Source of the DNA: CAYHPY01 sp964358485
GTDB taxonomy: Bacteria; Elusimicrobiota; Elusimicrobia; UBA1565; UBA9628
DNA: 46,665 nucleotides
Direction: 5' to 3'
Assembly: GCA_964358485.1 (NCBI GenBank)
Contig: CAYHPY010000022.1
Span: 1 to 46,665, forward strand
The notes beneath the pieces were generated by a model, which saw nothing but the letters and a program-made list of their open reading frames with translations, was not told the origin of the DNA and searched no databases. The position numbers were made by a program, and so were the translations under genes. Shown one piece after another: positions 1 to 9,586 of the stretch (positions are counted from its first letter, which is position 1; each line of letters opens with the position of its first letter).

Positions 1-171
1 GGCGGCGCCGAGGCGGGCGGCGCTTTGATTGAGCGGCGCCAAGCGCCCGGGGACTCCTTGGAAAGAACGGGGGACGGCGCCTTGGGCGCGGGAAGCGGAA
101 CGGAGTTGTTGGGCTTGGGCCTGTGAAAGGAAAAGGAGAACGGATACGAACGGAAAGAGGGGACGGAACAT
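1..171 (-). CDS. Secreted protein, N-terminus only (runs off left edge)
   Basis: An open frame of exactly 57 codons starts with ATG at 171 and continues past base 1. The first 20 residues (MFRPLFPFVSVLLFLSQAQA) form a convincing signal peptide: short basic start, hydrophobic core, and an A-Q-A cleavage site before Q-Q-L. The following stretch is rich in A, R, Q and S with a segment PLNQSAARLGA, resembling other exported proteins of this genome such as the one at 14170. No domain can be assigned from 57 residues. The start is supported by a -10 hexamer lying six bases upstream, which would make the mRNA leaderless. It is transcribed divergently from cysS. The signal peptide is seen directly; the protein's function is unknown. 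Confidence 0.7.
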   Translation of the reverse strand, partial: MFRPLFPFVSVLLFLSQAQAQQLRSASRAQGAVPRSFQGVPGRLAPLNQSAARLGAA

Positions 172-183
172 TGAGATATTTTA
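172..183 (-). promoter_or_regulatory. -10 element of the left-edge gene, leaderless arrangement
   Basis: On the minus strand TAAAAT (183 to 178) is followed by six bases and then the ATG at 171, so transcription would start on the A of the start codon. No clear -35 box lies 16-18 bases further upstream. Confidence 0.5.
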
Positions 184-190
184 CCGGGAA

Positions 191-199
191 GGGGGGGGG
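191..199. repeat. Homopolymer tract of nine G in a promoter spacer
   Basis: Nine consecutive G (C on the minus strand) lie 8-16 bases upstream of the minus-strand -10 box at 183-178, i.e. inside the region that would separate -10 from -35. Further G5 and G6 runs follow at 204-208 and 211-216. Such a tract can change length by slippage. Confidence 0.6.
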
Positions 200-311
200 A
201 ATTGGGGGCCGGGGGGACCTAAAAAGGGAAGTTATTGGACCTATTGAGGACGGGGACCTCCGGCCCCCGTGTTGAGATCAACGCCCGGCACCGGCACCTC
301 TCGTTTTTTTC

Positions 312-323
312 TAGAATACCTCT
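312..323 (+). promoter_or_regulatory. -10 element of cysS, leaderless arrangement
   Basis: TAGAAT at 312-317 is followed by six bases and the GTG start at 324. No Shine-Dalgarno site lies before the GTG, and no convincing -35 is visible. The position predicts a transcript starting at the start codon. Confidence 0.5.
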
Positions 324-1699
<1,376 letters not shown>

Positions 1700-1703
<4 letters not shown>

Positions 1704-2461
1704 GCCACCGCGAGAACACCAATTGGCTGTGCGGCCTGCACTCCGTGACGGAGACCGTCCGGGCCGCCCCCAAGCGCGTCCGGGAGCTCTGGGTGCTCAA
1801 GGGCCGCGGGCCCGAGTTCGAGGACCTCATCAAGACCGCGCGCGCCGCCGGGGCCTCGGTGCGCTTCGTGGAAGCCCGGGACTTGGAGCGCCTGTCTCCC
1901 CGGCACCAGGACCTGGCTGTGCGGGTCGTGGAGGCGCCCCCCCTGGAATTGGACGATTTACTCGAAACCTTGGGGGCCGATCCGGCCGCCAAAGAGGGCA
2001 TGGTCCTGGTCGCCCTGGACCAGATTCAGGACCCGCATAATCTCGGAGCCATCGCGCGCTCGGCCGCCAATCTCGGCGCGGCCGGCCTCCTCCTTCCGGA
2101 ACGCCGTTCGGCCCCCGTCACGCCCGCGGCCATCGCCGCCTCGGCCGGGGCCTTTCAGCACATCCCGGTCTACCATGTCGTCAACCTGACCCAGGCCTTG
2201 GTGCGCCTGCGGGAGGCGGGGTTCTGGATCTACGGCGCCGACGCGGCGGGCCTTCCGGCCTGGGAGTCCCAGCTCAATCTTCCGCTTGTGCTGGTCATCG
2301 GCTCCGAGGGGCAGGGCCTGCGCCCCCTGGTGGCCAAGACCTGCGACGAACTCGTCCGGGTCCCGCAATCCTCCGGCGGGGTGGAATCGCTCAACGCCTC
2401 GTGCGCGGCCAGCGTTCTCCTTTATGAGATCGCCCGCCGCCGCGGCCGTTCCGAGGGATAA
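1700..2461 (+). CDS. rlmB: 23S rRNA (guanosine-2'-O-)-methyltransferase RlmB, TrmH/SPOUT family
   Basis: SPOUT-fold methyltransferase that transfers a methyl group from S-adenosylmethionine to a ribose 2'-OH of 23S rRNA. The start is the ATG at 1700, which overlaps the cysS stop (ATGA); the open frame extends far upstream but only as a shadow of cysS. The 253-residue protein has an N-terminal substrate-binding domain beginning NWLCGLHSVTE (residues 8-18), then the three SPOUT motifs: motif 1 DQIQDPHNLGAIARS from residue 107, motif 2 IGSEGQGL from 200, and motif 3 ESLNASCAASVLLYE with the conserved asparagine at 232. These form the knotted cofactor site. Assignment to RlmB rather than another TrmH-family enzyme rests on the G-x-H-x-V-E/T-like N-terminus and the cysS neighbour. 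Confidence 0.92.
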
Positions 2462-2462
2462 A

Positions 2463-3329
2463 ATGGACTGCGCGCATCCCGTTCCGGACGCCTCCCGCGG
2501 GGAGCGTCCCCTGGGGATCGCCTTCGCGATGACCGCGGTCATCTTCGTCGCCGAGATCGTCGGGGGTTGGTGGACGGGCAGCCTGGCCCTGCTGGCCGAC
2601 GCCGCCCATATGGGCATCGATCTGGCGGCGCTCGGGCTTGGGCTGGCGGCGACCCACTTCAGCCGGAAGCCTCCCGATTCCCGGCGCACTTTCGGTTATC
2701 AACGGGTCGAGGTTCTGGCCGCTCTGGCCAACGCCGTCTCCCTGTTGGTCGTGACCGGTATGATTCTCCGGGAAGCCTTTCTCCGTTGGCTCAACCCGAC
2801 GCCGGTTTTGGCGATCCCGATGATTGCCGTCGCCGTGGTGGGGCTGGCGTGCAACGCGACCTCGGGGATGCTCCTCTACGGAGCCAGCCGAGAGAACATC
2901 AATCTTCGGGGGGTCTTCCTGCACGTGATCTCGGACCTGCTGGGGTCGCTGGGGGTCATCGCGGGAGGACTGGTCATGCTCGCCACCGGCTGGCAGGGGG
3001 CCGACCCCATCGCCTCTGTCCTCATCTGCGGCATCGTCATCTTCACCTCCGTGATGCTTTTTCGCGACTCGGTTCACATTCTCCTGGAGGGGGCTCCGAC
3101 TCATCTGGACCTCGATGAAATCCGGGCCGCGCTCTCCGGTCTGCCGGGGGTCCGGGAGGTCCATGACCTGCACCTCTGGTCCCTGAGCAAGGGAAGCGAA
3201 TCCCTCAGCGGGCACCTGGTCCTGGACGCCGGCGGCGAGCAGGGGGCCGTCCTGAAAGCCGGAACCGAACTTCTGCGCGCCCGATTCGGGCTCAATCATG
3301 TCACCCTCCAAATCGAATCCGAAACCTGA
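2463..3329 (+). CDS. Cation diffusion facilitator (CDF) metal efflux transporter
   Basis: Inner-membrane antiporter that exports divalent metal ions (typically zinc, cobalt or cadmium) against protons. The 288-residue protein shows six hydrophobic segments, roughly residues 18-37, 45-62, 82-104, 112-135, 155-176 and 180-200. Metal-site motifs are LLADAAHMGID in TM2 and HVISDLLGS in TM5, both of the H-x3-D type seen in the zinc-CDF/CzcD group. The C-terminal cytoplasmic domain (from about 205) contains VHDLHLWSLS, a CDF hallmark. The start ATG at 2463 follows the rlmB stop by one base, with GAGG just upstream. There is no histidine-rich loop, so the metal cannot be named. It overlaps the next gene by 32 bases. 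Confidence 0.93.
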   Translation: MDCAHPVPDASRGERPLGIAFAMTAVIFVAEIVGGWWTGSLALLADAAHMGIDLAALGLGLAATHFSRKPPDSRRTFGYQRVEVLAALANAVSLLVVTGMILREAFLRWLNPTPVLAIPMIAVAVVGLACNATSGMLLYGASRENINLRGVFLHVISDLLGSLGVIAGGLVMLATGWQGADPIASVLICGIVIFTSVMLFRDSVHILLEGAPTHLDLDEIRAALSGLPGVREVHDLHLWSLSKGSESLSGHLVLDAGGEQGAVLKAGTELLRARFGLNHVTLQIESET

Positions 3330-3966
3330 CGAGCGGGCTTGGCTCCTGCCGGCCTGCCTGGGCCTGATGACGCGCGGCGCGGCCTTCCATCTGGTGGAAT
3401 GGGGCGCGCGGAACGGGCTGTCTCTCATCGCCGACTATTTGGACCGCCCGCGGCTGGTTTCTCCGGCCGGGGAAGTCCTCCCTGGGCCCGAGGAATATCC
3501 GCGAAATCCCTACCCGGTCCTCAGCCGGACCGGACTGGGCCCGGAGGCCGGCCCGCCTCCCGAGGAGCCCGCCCTTTGGCTGCAGTTGGCCCGGGAAGCC
3601 TCGGGACCGCGGCTGGAGCGGCTGTCTTGGGCTGACTCCGAGCGGCTCCTGGCGGAGCGCTGGACCCCGGGCGAGGCCGAGGGCCTCGTCGTGTTCAGCC
3701 CCCTCGCCGGGGTTCCGGCGGGGCTGGCCGCGATCCTCGAGCCGTGGGGGGACCTGGGCTTCTGGGTGGAGTGGCGTCTCGGGCCAGGCGGGACGGCCGA
3801 ACTGGCGGTCCACCGGTTTGTTGAGGGGGAACTGCGGACCGCCGTCCTGGGACGGGCGGAGGCGGTCGGGCTCACGGTTCTACCCGGCTGGAATTTCCTC
3901 CAACCGACCCTTCCGGTCCGGCGTCCCCGCCACACCATCGAGGAGCCCCCCCGGAAGATGAAATAG
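3298..3966 (+). CDS. Protein of unknown function
   Basis: I do not recognise this 222-residue protein. It starts at ATG 3298 inside the end of the CDF gene, with no clear Shine-Dalgarno site, so translation is probably coupled. The codon third positions are strongly GC, as in neighbouring real genes, and the frame is clean. There is no signal peptide and no transmembrane segment. The sequence is rich in proline, glycine, glutamate, leucine and tryptophan (e.g. AWLLPACLGLMTRGAAFHLVEWG near the N-terminus), suggesting a small soluble cytoplasmic protein. The C-terminus is proline- and arginine-rich. A later ATG at 3367 is an alternative start. After it comes a 68-base gap, the first sizeable break in the run. 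Confidence 0.65.
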   Translation: MSPSKSNPKPDERAWLLPACLGLMTRGAAFHLVEWGARNGLSLIADYLDRPRLVSPAGEVLPGPEEYPRNPYPVLSRTGLGPEAGPPPEEPALWLQLAREASGPRLERLSWADSERLLAERWTPGEAEGLVVFSPLAGVPAGLAAILEPWGDLGFWVEWRLGPGGTAELAVHRFVEGELRTAVLGRAEAVGLTVLPGWNFLQPTLPVRRPRHTIEEPPRKMK

Positions 3967-4034
3967 GGCCCGGAAAATGGCTATCATTGAACCCGCCGTG
4001 AAATTCGGGAGTCGTCCTCATTAGGGAGAAATAA

Positions 4035-4613
4035 ATGCGAAAATTAATCGTCGCCGTCATCCTTGCCGGTGTCGCCTCGGGCGCCGAGGCCGCCAAATTC
4101 AACATCGACACCGCTCATTCCAGCGTCGGCTTCAAGATCCGCCACCTGGTCAGCCAGACCCGGGGCGGCTTCAACGAATTCTCCGGAACCATCGATTTCG
4201 ACGATAAAAAGCCGGAGGCTTCCATGGTGGAGGCGGTCATCCAAACGGCGTCCATCGACACCGCCAACGCCAAGCGGGATTCCCACCTTCGGGACGCGGA
4301 CTTTTTCGACGCGGCCAAGTTCCCGACGATCACCTTCAAGAGCACCAAGGTGTCGGCCGCGGGCAAGGGCAAGTACAAGATGGAAGGCCTGCTCACCATG
4401 CACGGGGTGGAGAAGCCGGTGACCCTGGACGTGGTGTTCGGCGGGAGCATGAAGAACAAGAAGGGCAAGCTGATCGCCGGCTTCACGGCCGAGGGCAAGA
4501 TCAACCGCAAGGAGTTCGCAATCGTCTACAACCAGGTGTTGGACGCCGGAAGCCTGGCGTTGGGAGAGGAGGTCTGGATCACGCTTGAGATCGAGGCCGC
4601 GGAGGCCGAATGA
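4035..4613 (+). CDS. YceI family periplasmic lipid-binding protein
   Basis: Exported lipocalin-like protein of the YceI family, whose members bind polyisoprenoid or other lipids in an extended beta barrel. The 192-residue product has a signal peptide (MRKLIVAVILAGVASGAEA) cut before AKFNIDTAHSSVGF, the usual YceI opening. Other family landmarks follow: IRHLVSQTRGGFNEFSGTI, SIDTANAKRDSHLRDADFFD and FPTITFKSTKV. A Shine-Dalgarno site (AGGGAGAA) precedes the ATG. A possible -10 (TATCAT, 3982-3987) lies about 50 bases upstream without a clear -35. The stop overlaps the next start (ATGATG). The ligand and physiological role are not evident. Confidence 0.93.
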   Translation: MRKLIVAVILAGVASGAEAAKFNIDTAHSSVGFKIRHLVSQTRGGFNEFSGTIDFDDKKPEASMVEAVIQTASIDTANAKRDSHLRDADFFDAAKFPTITFKSTKVSAAGKGKYKMEGLLTMHGVEKPVTLDVVFGGSMKNKKGKLIAGFTAEGKINRKEFAIVYNQVLDAGSLALGEEVWITLEIEAAEAE

Positions 4614-6112
4614 TGCGCCGCGCCCTCCTCCTGTCGGCGTCGCTCGCCTTTCTCCCGTCCCTGGCGGCGGCCGTTCCGCGCCTGCTGGTGGTCCTGAGCG
4701 TGGACCAGATGCGGGCGGACTATCTGGACCGCTACTCCGGGAAATTCACCTCCGGCTTTAAGATCCTGTTTGAGACGGGCGCCGTGCTGACCTCGGCCCG
4801 CCACGACCATGTCCCCACCGAGACCGCGCCGGGACACGCCGCGATCCTGACGGGGCGCACCCCCGACCGGCACGGCATCGTCGGCAACGACTGGTTCGAC
4901 CGTGCCACCGGCAAGGAAACTTATTGCGTTTCCGATGAAGTCCACGGGAAGGGCCCCCAGAATTTGGAGGCCTACACTTTGGGCGACATCCTCAAATCCA
5001 AGAGCCCCAAGTCCTTGGTGGTCTCCTTCTCCCTCAAAGACCGCGCCGCCATCCTCATGGGCGGACACAAGGCCGACGCCGCGGTGTGGTGGGATAAATC
5101 CAAGGGGGAATTCGTCACCTCCAGCTACTACGCCCGGCCGGCTTGGTTGGACGACTTCAACGCCAAGCTCAAAGTCCCCGGCGGTCCGTTGGCGGGGGCC
5201 CCGACCACGTTTTTCTCCAAGCTCTTGGACACCCCCAAGGCCGACCGCCTCCTGCTGGACTTGGTGGAGCGGGCGATCCTCGAATATCCCTTGGGAGAGG
5301 ATGAGGCGACCGACATCCTGATCGTGGGTTTTTCCGGGACCGACTATGTCGGGCACACCTACGGCCCCGACAGCAAGCAGATGTCCCAGCAGCTTCTGGC
5401 CCTGGACGGGGAAATCGGAGAACTGCTGAAGGTTCTTGGCTCCAAGAACGGGGTGGCGGTCGCGCTGACCGCCGACCACGCCGTGATGCCCCTGCCCGAA
5501 TCGGCCTGGGGCAAAGAGGTCAAGGCCAAGCGCCTCATGGACAAGGACCTGCAAGCGGCCGCCGAGAAGGCCTTGCAGGCCCTCCAGCCCGCCCCGGGCC
5601 AGAATTGGGTCCTGGGCCTCTCGATGCCGAACCTTTTCGTGAACCGGGAATTGGCGCGGTCCCGAGGTTTGGATTGGGGGCTCTGGCTCCGCCAGGCCGC
5701 CCAGGCGGTCGGCAAGCTCGACGGCCTGTCCTACGCCTATGTGGCCGGCGAGGTCCGGGCGGTCGCGGCGCCCCAGGCTCCGATTCCCGGAATGGCGGAC
5801 CCGCGTCCGGTGGAGCAGAGGTTCGCGGCCGAGCATGAGCGGAGCTTTTTTCCCGGACGGTCGGGAGACCTTTTGCTCCTGGCGCGGGAAAACGTTCTGA
5901 TCGCCTTCGATAAGACGGGGACGACGCACGGGACTCCGTACGACTACGATGCGCGCGTGCCGATGATCTTCTGGGGCGCCGATTTCAACACCGGCCTTTA
6001 TGCGGCCCCGGCCCGGGTGACCGACTTCGCCCCGACCCTTGGGGCGGCCCTGGGAGTGCCTTTCGAGCCCGCCCGGGGAAGCCGGGTCTGGACCGAAGTT
6101 CTCAAGCGTTGA
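4610..6112 (+). CDS. PafA-type alkaline phosphatase, exported
   Basis: Periplasmic phosphatase of the alkaline phosphatase superfamily. The 500-residue protein has a signal peptide (residues 1-22) and a complete two-metal site: D32 and T72 (nucleophile, in PTETAPGHA), D245 and H249 (TDYVGHTYG), D289 and H290 (TADHAV), and H440 (TTHGTPYDYD). Beyond the metals, N93 (GNDWFD) and K143/R145 (SLKDRAAI) match the asparagine, lysine and arginine that define phosphate-monoesterase members such as Elizabethkingia PafA (T79, N100, K162, R164). This argues for a true phosphomonoesterase rather than a nucleotide phosphodiesterase. The start ATG overlaps the yceI-like stop. The natural substrate and phosphate regulation cannot be read from the sequence. 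Confidence 0.9.
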   Translation: MMRRALLLSASLAFLPSLAAAVPRLLVVLSVDQMRADYLDRYSGKFTSGFKILFETGAVLTSARHDHVPTETAPGHAAILTGRTPDRHGIVGNDWFDRATGKETYCVSDEVHGKGPQNLEAYTLGDILKSKSPKSLVVSFSLKDRAAILMGGHKADAAVWWDKSKGEFVTSSYYARPAWLDDFNAKLKVPGGPLAGAPTTFFSKLLDTPKADRLLLDLVERAILEYPLGEDEATDILIVGFSGTDYVGHTYGPDSKQMSQQLLALDGEIGELLKVLGSKNGVAVALTADHAVMPLPESAWGKEVKAKRLMDKDLQAAAEKALQALQPAPGQNWVLGLSMPNLFVNRELARSRGLDWGLWLRQAAQAVGKLDGLSYAYVAGEVRAVAAPQAPIPGMADPRPVEQRFAAEHERSFFPGRSGDLLLLARENVLIAFDKTGTTHGTPYDYDARVPMIFWGADFNTGLYAAPARVTDFAPTLGAALGVPFEPARGSRVWTEVLKR

Positions 6113-8703
6113 AAACGCGCTTGGCCTTGGCGCTGGCTCTGCTTGCCTCCATGGCGGGCCGCGCCGGCGCGTTTCCGTTGGAGTGGCGGGAGGCCGAAGC
6201 CTCGTCAAGCCGCGAGAAGCGTTTTTCGGCCGACAAACCCCGCCTGCGCCGGGACCGGGAGGTGGACGTGCTCCACACCCGGTTGGAGATCTCGCCGGAT
6301 CTGTCCGCGCAGACATTTGAATCCGCCGTGACCCACCGGTTCAAGGTGCTGGCGGCGGATTTTGACCGTTTGTCCCTTGATTCGCGGGACCTGGATATTC
6401 GTCGCGTCAGCGACGAATCGGGAAAGCCGTTAGAGTTCGAAACCGGCAACGGCAAACTGATCGTGCAATTTCAAAAAATGATTCCGGCCGGAACCGAACG
6501 GTCCGTCCGGGTCGAATACATGGGCTCCGGCCGGTTTATGGGCCTTCACTTCTTCAAAGCCGACCCGCGCCATCCCGGGCGGCCCGACATGATTTGGAGC
6601 CAGGGCGAGGCCGAGGAGAACTCCTACTGGATCCCGATGGTCGATTATCCCAACGAACGCTCCTCCACCGAAATCCTGGCCGCCGTTCCGGAGGGCTTCT
6701 CGGCCGTTTCCAATGGACGGTTGGTGTCCCGGGGTCCCGGCAAGAAGCCGGGAACCGTCTTGTTCCATTGGCTCCAGGAGCGTCCCCATGTCGGCTATTT
6801 AATCACTCTGGCGGTCGGCCGGTTCCAGGAACTCGGGCAGACCGCGGAGGTCTCCGAAGGGGAAGGCAAGCGGCAGGTTCCCATGACGGTTTGGGTGGAC
6901 CCCGCCCGGGCCGAGGACGCCCGCCGCACCTTCGCCAAGACGCCCGCCATGGTGACCTATTTCTCGGAGCTCCTGGCATCTCCCTACCCTTGGGTCAAGT
7001 ACGACCAGGTCGTCGTTCATCAATTCTTCGGGGGCATGGAGAACACCTCGGCCACCAATATCCTGGACCGGGCCCTGATCGACCGGCGGGCCGCGTTGGA
7101 CAACGATTCCGACGGCCTCATCTCGCACGAATTGGCCCACCAATGGTTCGGGGACCTGATCACCTGCAAGGATTGGTCCCACCTCTGGCTCAATGAGGGA
7201 TTCGCCAGCTACTTCCAGGTCGTCTGGAAGGCCAAGGACCTTGGGGCCGAGGAGGCCGCCTTGGATCTGGACGGCAAGGCCCGCCGGTACTTCTCCGAGG
7301 AAGGCGGCCACGCCCGTCCCATCGTCACCGACCGCTACGAGGACCCCGACGACATGTTCGACCGGCATACCTATGAAAAGGGCGCCTGGGTCCTGCACAT
7401 GCTCCGCTGGAGCCTCGGCGAGGACCGTTTCTGGAAGGTGATCCGCGCCTATGTCGCCCGGCACAAGGACACGGTGGCCGAAACCGAGGACTTGCGGCGG
7501 ATCATCGAGGAGCAGACCGGAAAAAGCTACCTGGCTTTCTTCAATCAATGGATCTACGGGGCGGGGTCTCCGAATCTAAAGGTGAAATACGAGTGGGACC
7601 CTTCCGATAAGAAGCTGACCCTGAAGTTCAAGCAGAAGCTCGAGAAAGGGGCGGCCCCCTTCCGTTTCTCCCTCCCGATCGAGTTTCACGGCCGCGGGGG
7701 CAAGCGGGTCAAGGTGGAGTTGGACCAGGACGAGCAAAGCGAGTCCTGGGTTCTCCCGTCAAAACCCAAGATGATCCGCCTGGATCCGGACCAGACCGTC
7801 CTGGCTCGCTTTGAATCGGATTTTCCGGAGGAATGTGACATCGAACAGCTTCGAAACGATCCTTCCGTCCCCGGCCGACTGAGGGCGGCCCGGTTATTGG
7901 CGAACGAGGGCTCCCCCAAGGCCGTGTCGGCGCTTGCGGAGTGCCTGCTTAAGGATTCGTTCTGGGGAGTGGCCGCGGCCTGCGCCGAGGGTTTGGGCGC
8001 CGTCGGCGGCCCGCGCGCGCTCGCGGCCCTGAAAGACGGCGCGGCCCTCAAGCATCCCAAAAGCCGCCGCGCCGTCGCGACGGCCCTTTCCCGTTTTCTC
8101 CGTCAGAAGGGCGCCTTTTCCGTTCTCGTTCCGTTGTCCTCCGATCCGTCCTATCAAGTCGAATCCGCCGTCCTCTCCTCCCTGGGCGCCCTCCGTCTGC
8201 CCGAGGCGGAGCCGATTCTTAAATCTAAACTCTCCGTCGGCTCCTGGAACGAAATCATCCGAAACGCCGCCCTTTCCGGGTTGGGCGGACTGCGCGACGA
8301 GCGCCTGATCCCGCTGCTGATGGAACACGCTTCGGAAGGCAAGCCGTATCAGATTCGGAGCGCCGCTCTCTCGGCCCTCGCCGGCGTCGGGGAAGACAAG
8401 AGGGAGGTCCGCGAATTCGTGGAACTGGTGCTCGAGACCGAGGAGGACCGCTCCATCCGCGGGGCCGCCATCTCCGCCTTGACCAACCTCGGGGATCCCG
8501 AGGCCGTCGGAAGCCTTTCCCGGATCGCCGCCCGCGATCCCGTCCCCGGCATGAAACGGCGGGCCTCGGAAGCCATCGAGGACATCCGCGAGGGCCGGAA
8601 GGGAAAATTGCAGGATCTTTCCAAGGATGTGGATCGCTTGACCGAGAAGTTGGACCGGCTCGAGAAGCGGCTCGAGGACGCGGAAAAGAAAGGCAAGAAG
8701 TGA
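6109..8703 (+). CDS. M1 family zinc aminopeptidase with C-terminal HEAT repeats, exported
   Basis: Metallo-aminopeptidase that removes N-terminal residues from peptides, predicted periplasmic. The start is TTG at 6109, overlapping the preceding stop (TTGA), followed by a signal peptide (KTRLALALALLASMAGRAGA). M1 signatures: the exopeptidase motif GGMEN at residues 308-312, the zinc motif HELAH at 340-344 and the third ligand E363 in WLNEGFASY; Y in FDRHTYEKGAW is a likely transition-state tyrosine. After the catalytic and beta domains (to about 580), residues 585-830 are HEAT-like repeats (e.g. SIRGAAISALTNLGDPEA), and 833-864 is a charged coiled coil (DRLTEKLDRLEKRLEDAEKK). The HEAT and coiled-coil tail is longer than in PepN and could mediate binding to partners. 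The next gene overlaps by four bases. Confidence 0.92.
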   Translation: MKTRLALALALLASMAGRAGAFPLEWREAEASSSREKRFSADKPRLRRDREVDVLHTRLEISPDLSAQTFESAVTHRFKVLAADFDRLSLDSRDLDIRRVSDESGKPLEFETGNGKLIVQFQKMIPAGTERSVRVEYMGSGRFMGLHFFKADPRHPGRPDMIWSQGEAEENSYWIPMVDYPNERSSTEILAAVPEGFSAVSNGRLVSRGPGKKPGTVLFHWLQERPHVGYLITLAVGRFQELGQTAEVSEGEGKRQVPMTVWVDPARAEDARRTFAKTPAMVTYFSELLASPYPWVKYDQVVVHQFFGGMENTSATNILDRALIDRRAALDNDSDGLISHELAHQWFGDLITCKDWSHLWLNEGFASYFQVVWKAKDLGAEEAALDLDGKARRYFSEEGGHARPIVTDRYEDPDDMFDRHTYEKGAWVLHMLRWSLGEDRFWKVIRAYVARHKDTVAETEDLRRIIEEQTGKSYLAFFNQWIYGAGSPNLKVKYEWDPSDKKLTLKFKQKLEKGAAPFRFSLPIEFHGRGGKRVKVELDQDEQSESWVLPSKPKMIRLDPDQTVLARFESDFPEECDIEQLRNDPSVPGRLRAARLLANEGSPKAVSALAECLLKDSFWGVAAACAEGLGAVGGPRALAALKDGAALKHPKSRRAVATALSRFLRQKGAFSVLVPLSSDPSYQVESAVLSSLGALRLPEAEPILKSKLSVGSWNEIIRNAALSGLGGLRDERLIPLLMEHASEGKPYQIRSAALSALAGVGEDKREVREFVELVLETEEDRSIRGAAISALTNLGDPEAVGSLSRIAARDPVPGMKRRASEAIEDIREGRKGKLQDLSKDVDRLTEKLDRLEKRLEDAEKKGKK

Positions 8704-9335
8704 AACGGCCGCCGACGCTTCTGTTGCTTAACGGAGAGCTCGGCGACCCCGCCCGCGTGCGGGCCCTGTCGGCCAAGTGCCGGGGCATCGTTTGCGCCGA
8801 CGGGGGCGCGCGCCATGCCGTCCGTTTGGGAATCAAGCCCCGCTTCGTGGTCGGCGACATGGACAGCCTTCCGCCTTCCGGCCCCGCCTCCCGCAAGGCT
8901 CTGGGCAACGCGGTCTATTGGTGCGATTTCGACGAGAACCGCTCGGACCTGGAAAAGGCGCTGGACTTCATCCTGGAGATCGGAAGCGGACCGGTGTGGA
9001 TCGCGGGCGCGCGGGGCGGGCGGTTGGACCATGAGCTTGTCAATCTCGCCCTTTTGGAGCGCTACGCCGGGCGCATGGACCTTTTCTTGCTTGGAGACCG
9101 GCAAGACGCCCGCCTCCTCATGCCGGGCGTCCATCGGATCCCTTTTAAAAAAAAGACGGTTTTTTCGTTGGTCGCCGTCGGTCCTTCGGAAGTGTCCTTG
9201 TCCGGCGCCCATTACTGCCTCCGCCGGCAAACCTTGCCTCCGGGTTCCCGCGGCCTCTCCAACCGGGCGCTGGGCCCCGTCCGGTTGACCGTGCATTCGG
9301 GCCTGCTCTGGCTGATCGCCGAGCGCCTGGCCTGA
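8700..9335 (+). CDS. thiN: Thiamine pyrophosphokinase
   Basis: Transfers pyrophosphate from ATP to thiamine, giving the cofactor thiamine diphosphate. The 211-residue length fits. Family motifs are present in order: CADGGARHA, LGIKPRFVVGDMDS with the metal-binding aspartates, the DENRSDLEKALDF version of the usual D-x-D-x-T-D-x-E-K-A-L motif, GARGGRLDHELVN, and a C-terminal GLSNRALG followed by LTVHSGLLWLI. The start is GTG at 8700, overlapping the previous stop (GTGA). No TPP riboswitch lies upstream, as expected for an internal operon gene. The gene name thiN follows the bacterial family and is used on that basis only. Confidence 0.9.
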   Translation: MKRPPTLLLLNGELGDPARVRALSAKCRGIVCADGGARHAVRLGIKPRFVVGDMDSLPPSGPASRKALGNAVYWCDFDENRSDLEKALDFILEIGSGPVWIAGARGGRLDHELVNLALLERYAGRMDLFLLGDRQDARLLMPGVHRIPFKKKTVFSLVAVGPSEVSLSGAHYCLRRQTLPPGSRGLSNRALGPVRLTVHSGLLWLIAERLA

Positions 9336-9583
9336 TGGACCTCAAGGACTCAAGGCTCATTTATCTGAAGGGGCTCCTGTTTTTGCTTGGAGGATTCTTG
9401 TCCGGAGCCCTTCTGCTGGCGGAAGTTCCGACCTTCAAGGGGGCCGCCCTCCTGGCACTTTCGGTTTGGTGCTTCTGCCGCTTCTATTATTTCGCGTTCT
9501 ACGTGATCGAGCATTACGTGGATGGGAGATATAAATTCGCCGGCCTGCTTGATTTCGCCCGCCATCTCCTCCTGAGAAAGTGA
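9335..9583 (+). CDS. Small two-pass membrane protein of unknown function
   Basis: An 82-residue protein starting at ATG 9335, which overlaps the thiN-type stop by one base. It has two hydrophobic stretches, about residues 10-30 (YLKGLLFLLGGFLSGALLL) and 36-58 (GAALLALSVWCFCRFYYFAF), followed by a basic, amphipathic tail. I do not recognise a family. Tight spacing (3 bases) to the symporter gene downstream suggests co-translation, and it could be a small accessory subunit, but nothing in the sequence proves that. Confidence 0.75.
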   Translation: MDLKDSRLIYLKGLLFLLGGFLSGALLLAEVPTFKGAALLALSVWCFCRFYYFAFYVIEHYVDGRYKFAGLLDFARHLLLRK

Positions 9584-9586
9584 AGA

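Noticed and set aside
29..247. Plus-strand 72-residue frame
   Set aside because: No ribosome site, odd Gly/Arg/Lys/Trp-rich composition, and it covers the divergent promoters and the opposite-strand signal peptide.
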